From positions 62,001-126,000 of the forward strand of contig NZ_JAHYBZ010000004.1 of the NCBI RefSeq assembly GCF_019430885.1: DNA of 64,000 nt, given 5' to 3'. Positions 59,229 through 64,000 of this stretch are shown in pieces. The notes beneath the pieces were generated by a model that was not told the origin of the DNA, made no database searches, and saw only the letters and a list, made by a program, of their open reading frames with translations. The translations under genes and the position numbers were made by a program. Numbering within the stretch: position 1 is the stretch's first letter; each line of letters starts with the position of its first letter. The stretch is from Roseomonas alba. Its GTDB lineage: Bacteria; Pseudomonadota; Alphaproteobacteria; Acetobacterales; Acetobacteraceae.

Positions 59229-61855
59229 TGGATGGCAGCCTTGCCCCCCGTCCGGTGCGCAGCACCTGCCCCTATTGCGGGGTGGGATGCGGCATTCGCG
59301 CGACACCCGATGGCCGCGGCGGCGCGACCATCGAAGGCGATGGCGAACACCCCGCGAATCGCGGGCGGATGTGCAGCAAGGGCAGCGCGCTCGGCGAGAC
59401 CCTCTCGCTCACGGACCGGCTGCTGCATCCCGAGGTGGGGGGCAAGCGGGCCTCCTGGGATGCCGCGCTGGATGCGGTGGCGGAGGGATTCGCCCGCGCG
59501 CTCGAACGGCTGGGGCCGGAGGGCGTGGCGCTCTATGTCTCCGGCCAGTTGCTGACCGAGGACTATTACGCCGCGAACAAATTCGCGAAGGGCGTGCTCG
59601 GCACCGGCAACATCGACAGCAATTCCCGGCTATGCATGGCCAGCGCCGTCGCCGCCCACCGCCGCGCTTTCGGCGAGGACATCGTCCCGGGCGTGTATGA
59701 GGATCTGGAGCAGGCCGACCTGCTGGTGCTGGTGGGGTCGAATCTCGCCTGGTGCCATCCGGTGCTGTTCCAGCGCGTGATGGCGGCGAAGGCCACGCGG
59801 CCGGCGATGCGCATCGTCGTCATCGACCCGCGCCGCACGGCGAGCTGCGAAGGGGCCGATCTGCACCTGCCCATCGCGCCCGGCGGCGATGTGACGCTGT
59901 TCGCGGCACTGCTGACGCATCTCGAGGATCGCGGGCTCGGCGATGCGCGCTTCCTGGCCCAGCAGACGCGCGGCCTGGGCGACGCCCTGGCCGCTGCCCG
60001 CCAGGTGGCGGCGGATGCGCCGGCCCTGACCGGCCTGCCGGCGGAGGACATCGCCCGCTTCTGCGCCCTGTGGGCCGCGACGCCGCGCGTCGTCACGCTG
60101 TGGAGCCAGGGGGTCAACCAGTCGAGCGCCGGCACCGACAAGGCCAATGCCATCATCAATGCCCATCTCTTCACCGGGCGCATCGGCCGGCCCGGCATGG
60201 GGCCCTTCAGCGTCACCGGTCAGCCCAACGCCATGGGCGGGCGGGAGACGGGGGCGCTGGCCAACATGCTCGCCGGCCATCTCGACTGGGAGCGGCCGGG
60301 GGAGCATGCGGCGCTCGCCGCCTTCTGGGGCATGCCGCGCCTCGCGACCGGGCCGGGGCTGAAGGCGGTCGACCTGTTCCGCGCGCTCGGCGCCGGGCGG
60401 ATCGGCGCGCTGTGGGTGATGGCGACCAACCCGGCCGTGTCGCTGCCCGAGGGCGATGCGGTGCGCGATGCGCTGGGCGGGGCGCCCTTCCTCGTCGTCT
60501 CCGAGGTCACGCGCCGTGCCGACACCGCCGACTTCGCCCATGTGCGCCTGCCGGCGCTCGGCTGGGGCGAGAAGGACGGCACGGTCACCAACAGCGAGCG
60601 CGTGATCAGTCGCCAGCGCGCCTTCCTGCCCTGGCCCGGCGAGGCGAAGCCCGATTGGTGGGCGGTGGCGCAGGTGGCGCGGCGGCTCGGGCATGGCGCG
60701 GCCTTCGCCTGGGACGGCCCGGCCGCGATCTTCCGCGAGCATGCCGCCGTGACCGGACTGGCGCGGCCGGCGGCACGGGCCTTCGACCTGTCCGGTCTCG
60801 CCGACCTGTCGGATGCCGCCTATGGCGAGATGCCACCCACGCGCTGGCCCGTCCCGGCCCGGGGCCCGCGCGCCGACCGCTTCTTCGCCGCGGGTGGTTT
60901 CCCAGCGGGGCGCGCGCGGCTGGTCGCGACACCCTTCCGCGCCCCCGAAGCCCAGCCCGATACGGCCTTCCCGCTGCGCCTGCTGACCGGGCGGATGCGC
61001 GACCAGTGGCACATGATGACGCGCACCGGCAGCGTGCCGCGCCTGATGGCGCATGCGCCGGAACCCCTGCTGACGCTGCATCCGGACGATGCGCCGGACC
61101 TTGCGGAAGGCAGCCTGGTGCGGGCGGAGACACCGGCCGGCAGCGCCGTGCTGCGCCTGGCGCGCGATCCGGGCCAGCGACGCGGCACGGGATTCGCGCC
61201 CATGCACTGGACCGCGCAATTCGCCCCGGCCGCGCGCATCAATGCCGCGCTGATCGGCGCGACCGATCCGGTCAGCGGCCAACCGGAGTTGAAGCACGCG
61301 CCGCTGCGCGTGTCGGCCTATGCGGCGGCCTGGCACGGCTTCCTGCTGGCGCCGCGGCGCTGCGCGCCGGATGTCGCCGCCTGGTGCGCCATCGCGCCGC
61401 TGGAGGGCGGCGCCTGGCGGCACGAGCTTGCCGGACCGGAGGCACCGGGCGAGGCCTTCGCACGCCTGCGCGCTCTGCTGCCGGCGGAGGATTGGGCCGT
61501 GCTCGAGGACCCGGTCGCCGGCGTGTATCGCGCCGCGGCGCTGTCGGGCGGCGCGCTGACCGGCGTCGTCGCCGTCGCGCCCGCGGCCTTGCTGCCGCCG
61601 CGCGACTGGCTGGCGGCGCTGATGACCTCGGGGCTGCTGGCACCGGAGGATCGCGCGGCGCTGCTGGTCGGCCGCCGCGCGGACGGGCCGCCGCCCTCCC
61701 CCATGGTCTGCGCCTGCCACGGCGTCACCGCGGCCGCCATCCGCGGCTGCGGCGCGCGGGACGTGGCGGGCGTCGGCGCGGCGACGCGCGCCGGGACGGG
61801 CTGCGGGTCCTGCAAGCCGGAGATCGCCGCGCTGCTCGCGCGCGAACTCGTCTGA
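59228..61855 (+). CDS. nasA: Assimilatory nitrate reductase catalytic subunit
   Basis: 875 residues; a molybdopterin (bis-MGD) enzyme reducing nitrate to nitrite in the cytoplasm. The N-terminal 4Fe-4S site is Cys14, Cys17, Cys21 and Cys49 (CPYCGVGCG ... RMCSKGSALG). Segments NSRLCMASAVAAHRRAFGED and GQPNAMGGRETGALANMLAGH are the cofactor regions, and LLTGRMRDQWHMMTRTG marks the molydopterin-dinucleotide domain. A C-terminal BFD-like 2Fe-2S domain (Cys828, Cys830, Cys859, Cys862) ends the protein, as in NasA of several proteobacteria. There is no signal peptide, as expected. It overlaps the preceding stop and is followed one base later by cysG. Confidence 0.95.
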   Translation: MDGSLAPRPVRSTCPYCGVGCGIRATPDGRGGATIEGDGEHPANRGRMCSKGSALGETLSLTDRLLHPEVGGKRASWDAALDAVAEGFARALERLGPEGVALYVSGQLLTEDYYAANKFAKGVLGTGNIDSNSRLCMASAVAAHRRAFGEDIVPGVYEDLEQADLLVLVGSNLAWCHPVLFQRVMAAKATRPAMRIVVIDPRRTASCEGADLHLPIAPGGDVTLFAALLTHLEDRGLGDARFLAQQTRGLGDALAAARQVAADAPALTGLPAEDIARFCALWAATPRVVTLWSQGVNQSSAGTDKANAIINAHLFTGRIGRPGMGPFSVTGQPNAMGGRETGALANMLAGHLDWERPGEHAALAAFWGMPRLATGPGLKAVDLFRALGAGRIGALWVMATNPAVSLPEGDAVRDALGGAPFLVVSEVTRRADTADFAHVRLPALGWGEKDGTVTNSERVISRQRAFLPWPGEAKPDWWAVAQVARRLGHGAAFAWDGPAAIFREHAAVTGLARPAARAFDLSGLADLSDAAYGEMPPTRWPVPARGPRADRFFAAGGFPAGRARLVATPFRAPEAQPDTAFPLRLLTGRMRDQWHMMTRTGSVPRLMAHAPEPLLTLHPDDAPDLAEGSLVRAETPAGSAVLRLARDPGQRRGTGFAPMHWTAQFAPAARINAALIGATDPVSGQPELKHAPLRVSAYAAAWHGFLLAPRRCAPDVAAWCAIAPLEGGAWRHELAGPEAPGEAFARLRALLPAEDWAVLEDPVAGVYRAAALSGGALTGVVAVAPAALLPPRDWLAALMTSGLLAPEDRAALLVGRRADGPPPSPMVCACHGVTAAAIRGCGARDVAGVGAATRAGTGCGSCKPEIAALLARELV

Positions 61856-61856
61856 G

Positions 61857-62762
61857 ATGCGGCATTTCCCGGCGTTCCTCGACCTGCGGGGGCGCCACGT
61901 CCTGGTGCTCGGCGCGGGCGAGGTCGCCGAGCGCAAATCCGCCCCGCTCGCCGCCGCCGGCGCGCTGATCCGGCGCGCCGGGCGCTTCGACCCGGCGCTG
62001 CTGGATGGCGTCGTCCTGGCCGTCGGCGCCGATGCGCCGGAGGAGGACCTGCTCGCGCTGTCCGAGGCCGCCCAGGCGCGCGGCCTGCCGGTGAACGTCG
62101 TGGACCGGCCGGCGCTGTGCTCCTTCATCATGCCCGCGATCGTGGATCGCGACCCGGTGACGGTCGCGATTGCGACGGGCGGGGCGGCGCCCGTACTGGC
62201 GCGCATGGTCCGACAGAAGATCGAGGCCGTGCTGCCACCGGCCCTCGGCGCGCTGGCGGCACTGGCGGGACGGATGAACGCCGCGGTGCGGCGCGCCCTG
62301 CCCGATCTCGGCGCCAGGCGGCGCTTCCTGGAGAGAATGATGACGGGGGCGCCGGCCGATTTGGCTTTGTCGGGGCGGATCGCCGAGGCTGAGGCCGCCT
62401 TCGCCCGGGCACTCGACCAGGCTGAGACGCAGCCGGTCGGCTTCGTGCATCTGGTCGCCGCCGGGCCGGGCGATGCCGATCTGCTGACCCTGCGTGCGCT
62501 GCGCCTGCTCGGCGAGGCCGATGTGATCGTGCATGACCGACAGGTCTCCACAGCCGTGCTCGACATGGCGCGACGCGACGCGGAGCGCATCCGCATCACG
62601 GACGGGCCGGCGGGATCCGCTGCGCTGCTGATGCGCCTCGCGCGCGATGGCCGGCGCGTGGTGCGGCTGACGGCCGGCCATGAACACGACGACGATGCAG
62701 CGGCGCTGACCAGGGCCGGCATCCCGCATGCGACGGTGCCCGGCGTGGCCGGCAGCGCCTGA
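61857..62762 (+). CDS. cysG: CysG-like siroheme synthase with truncated methyltransferase domain
   Basis: 301 residues. Residues 1-195 form the precorrin-2 dehydrogenase/ferrochelatase module (VLVLGAGEVAERKSAPL at 15-31, VDRPALCSFIMPAIVDRDPVTVAIATGG, then the dimerisation helices). From 196 the uroporphyrinogen methyltransferase domain starts normally (VGFVHLVAAGPGDADLLTLR, LLGEADVIVHD) but stops at IPHATVPGVAGSA, where CysG continues for another 150 residues. Within it the usual VRLKGGDP reads VRLTAGHE. The methyltransferase part is therefore probably inactive, and methylation must come from another gene. It ends the nitrate operon and supplies siroheme for NirA. Confidence 0.88.
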   Translation: MRHFPAFLDLRGRHVLVLGAGEVAERKSAPLAAAGALIRRAGRFDPALLDGVVLAVGADAPEEDLLALSEAAQARGLPVNVVDRPALCSFIMPAIVDRDPVTVAIATGGAAPVLARMVRQKIEAVLPPALGALAALAGRMNAAVRRALPDLGARRRFLERMMTGAPADLALSGRIAEAEAAFARALDQAETQPVGFVHLVAAGPGDADLLTLRALRLLGEADVIVHDRQVSTAVLDMARRDAERIRITDGPAGSAALLMRLARDGRRVVRLTAGHEHDDDAAALTRAGIPHATVPGVAGSA

Positions 62763-62805
62763 GAACCTGCGTCGGCGCCCCCGGGGCCATGGGTGACCCG
62801 ACGAG

Positions 62806-62931
62806 GGTGCCGTGCCGGGCTTTGCGGGCGGTCTCGCGCAATTTTTCGCTCCCGCTGGAACGGCACCAGGCCGCACCCCTACCAGGCACCCATCCAGGGT
62901 ACTGTCGTCGGGTGACCGGGTCGGAGTGCCC
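62806..62931. repeat. Dispersed long-hairpin repeat, family 2, copy 3
   Basis: The left flank GCCGTGCCGGGCTTTGCGGG matches, inverted, the right flank of copy 2. The hairpin arms GGCACCAGGCCGCACCC and the GGGTCGGAGTGCC side are less perfect. The loop core is ATCCAGGGTACTGTCGTCGG. It lies after the cysG stop, and the remaining gap to 63169 shows no gene. Confidence 0.75.
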
Positions 62932-63169
62932 GCTGACGCCGTTCGATCGAACAATGCGTTCGTGCCCGATTCGCCCACGCGCGGATCGCGCGGCTGCGGT
63001 CATGACCGTCCGGTGACGCTGCACGCCATCCGGGTCCGCGCGAGAATCCGCCGCGGCGTTCATGGCCTGTACGTCACAGCGGGCGCTTGATGTCGCCCGG
63101 ATCCGTAACCGGATTCGGCAGCGCAGCAACAATGTGTATTCTCGGCATCTCTTTCTGGCTTGGGGCCTC

Positions 63170-64000
63170 ATGACACGCTCGGTCTTCCTGCGAATTCGCG
63201 CGCCCGTGCTGGCAGTGCTTCTGCCGCTCGCGGCCTGCAAGGTCGGGCCCGACTTCACGGAGCCCGGCGCGACCCTCGCCGAACGCTGGCTCCAGGCCGG
63301 TGACCGGTCCGTCGTTACCGACCGCACGACCTACGAACGGTGGTGGACGGTCTTCAACGACCCGACGCTGAACGATCTGGTCGAGATGGCGTATCGGCAG
63401 AACCTGTCGCTGCTCGCAGCCGGAACGCGCGTGCTGGAGGCCCGGGCGGCGCTCGGCGTCGCGGCGGGCGAGTTCTATCCGCAGTCGCAGTCGGTCGGCG
63501 GCGGGCTGACCTATCTCCGCCCCAGCGAGAACGACCCGAGCGGCGTGACGCAGGCGGGCCTCGGCGAATTCTGGCGCGGTGCGCTGTCGGCGAGCGCGGC
63601 CTGGGAGCTCGATTTCTGGGGGCGCTTCCGGCGGGGCGTGCAGTCGGCCGACGCGGCGTATCTGGCGTCCATCGCGACCTATGACGACGTGCTGGTCACG
63701 CTGGTCGGCGATGTGGCCTCGACCTATGTCGGCATCCGCACGTTGCAGGCGCAGATCGCGATCGCGCGGGCGAATGTGGCGCGCCAGCGCATGGCCTTGC
63801 AGATCGCGCGCGACCGCTTCCAGGGGGGCGTGTCGACCGGCCTCGACGTCGCGCAGGCCGAGAACGTGCTGGCACAGACCGAGGCGAGCGTGCCGCAGCT
63901 CACCGCCCAGCTCGAACAGGGGGAGGCGGCGCTGCGGGTGCTGCTGGGCCTCGCGCCACAGCCCATGCAGCAGTTGCTGGCGGGCCGCCCCGACATCCCG
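63170..64000 (+). CDS. NodT-family outer-membrane efflux lipoprotein, 3' end beyond window
   Basis: 277 residues are visible, in frame to the window edge. The signal peptide ends in the lipobox LPLAACKVGPDF, giving a lipidated cysteine at residue 23. The outer-membrane factor repeat then starts: YERWWTVFNDPTLNDLVEMAY, LLAAGTRVLEARAALGVAAGEFYP, LSASAAWELDFWGRFRRGVQSADAAYLAS and TYVGIRTLQAQIAIARANVARQ. These are standard for RND-type tripartite efflux channels. It forms the outer-membrane duct; the pump and adaptor are presumably beyond the edge. Start ATG 63170. It is separate from the nitrate operon by 407 bases. Confidence 0.93.
   Translation, partial: MTRSVFLRIRAPVLAVLLPLAACKVGPDFTEPGATLAERWLQAGDRSVVTDRTTYERWWTVFNDPTLNDLVEMAYRQNLSLLAAGTRVLEARAALGVAAGEFYPQSQSVGGGLTYLRPSENDPSGVTQAGLGEFWRGALSASAAWELDFWGRFRRGVQSADAAYLASIATYDDVLVTLVGDVASTYVGIRTLQAQIAIARANVARQRMALQIARDRFQGGVSTGLDVAQAENVLAQTEASVPQLTAQLEQGEAALRVLLGLAPQPMQQLLAGRPDIP

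Noticed and set aside
59630-62866. A 1078-codon minus-strand open frame opposite nasA and cysG
   Set aside because: Shadow of nasA/cysG; low-complexity composition and no recognisable domain.

Overview
The window is about 64 kb of GC-rich DNA with dense coding on both strands. The gene families suggest an alphaproteobacterium, most likely an aerobic member of the Acetobacteraceae (Roseomonas-like). These include a split NasST-controlled nitrate assimilation operon, an ArsR-methyltransferase fusion beside metH, the amiC-mrcA-prfB block, RTX proteins and GMC oxidoreductases. The taxonomic placement is inference. No rRNA, tRNA, CRISPR array or transposase was seen.

Layout. 1-3.8 kb: cobalamin-dependent methionine synthase (cut by the window edge), an ArsR-type regulator fused to a SAM methyltransferase, a palindromic operator, and a divergent small CobW-like fragment protein. 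3.9-7.3 kb: a DUF2254 membrane protein, a small conserved protein, a GNAT acetyltransferase and an amidase. 7.5-17.7 kb: a secreted-protein region on the minus strand. It holds a three-domain EEP-GDPD-RTX phosphodiesterase, a phytase-like esterase, a decayed fragment of that esterase, propionyl-CoA synthetase and an RTX beta-helix protein. 17.9-22.5 kb: an MHS-type transporter, ferredoxin-NADP reductase, a RimJ-like acetyltransferase and two small secreted proteins. 22.7-33.1 kb: a glycan-type cluster with a glycosyltransferase carrying a long beta-rich tail, a tandem glycosyltransferase, a glycosyltransferase-methyltransferase fusion and two sulfotransferases. 33.2-38.2 kb: the cell-wall and translation block amiC, mrcA and prfB, the last with a programmed +1 frameshift. 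38.6-48.4 kb: GMC oxidoreductase, amidohydrolase, arylsulfatase, an eight-heme cytochrome with TPRs, small secreted proteins, an ion channel and a lipoprotein.

48.8-62.8 kb: an AraC regulator followed by nasT, a terminator-bearing spacer, then nasS-nrtABC-FAD reductase-nirA-flavoprotein reductase-nasA-cysG. From nasS onward the genes overlap or nearly touch, which suggests one 12-kb transcript. It would import nitrate, reduce it to nitrite and then ammonium, and help make the siroheme cofactor. The last gene, running off the window, is a NodT-type outer-membrane efflux lipoprotein.

Two dispersed intergenic repeat families run through the window. Family 1 is a two-hairpin module, four copies of which lie just after stop codons with the same polarity. 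Family 2 is a long hairpin with a conserved loop core. Neither shows coding potential.

The points most worth a second look are the three-domain secreted phosphodiesterase, the rearranged nitrate/nitrite reductase electron chain with a truncated CysG, the nasT gene without a canonical start codon, the sulfotransferase/glycosyltransferase cluster, the operator shared by metH and the CobW-like gene, and the two repeat families.
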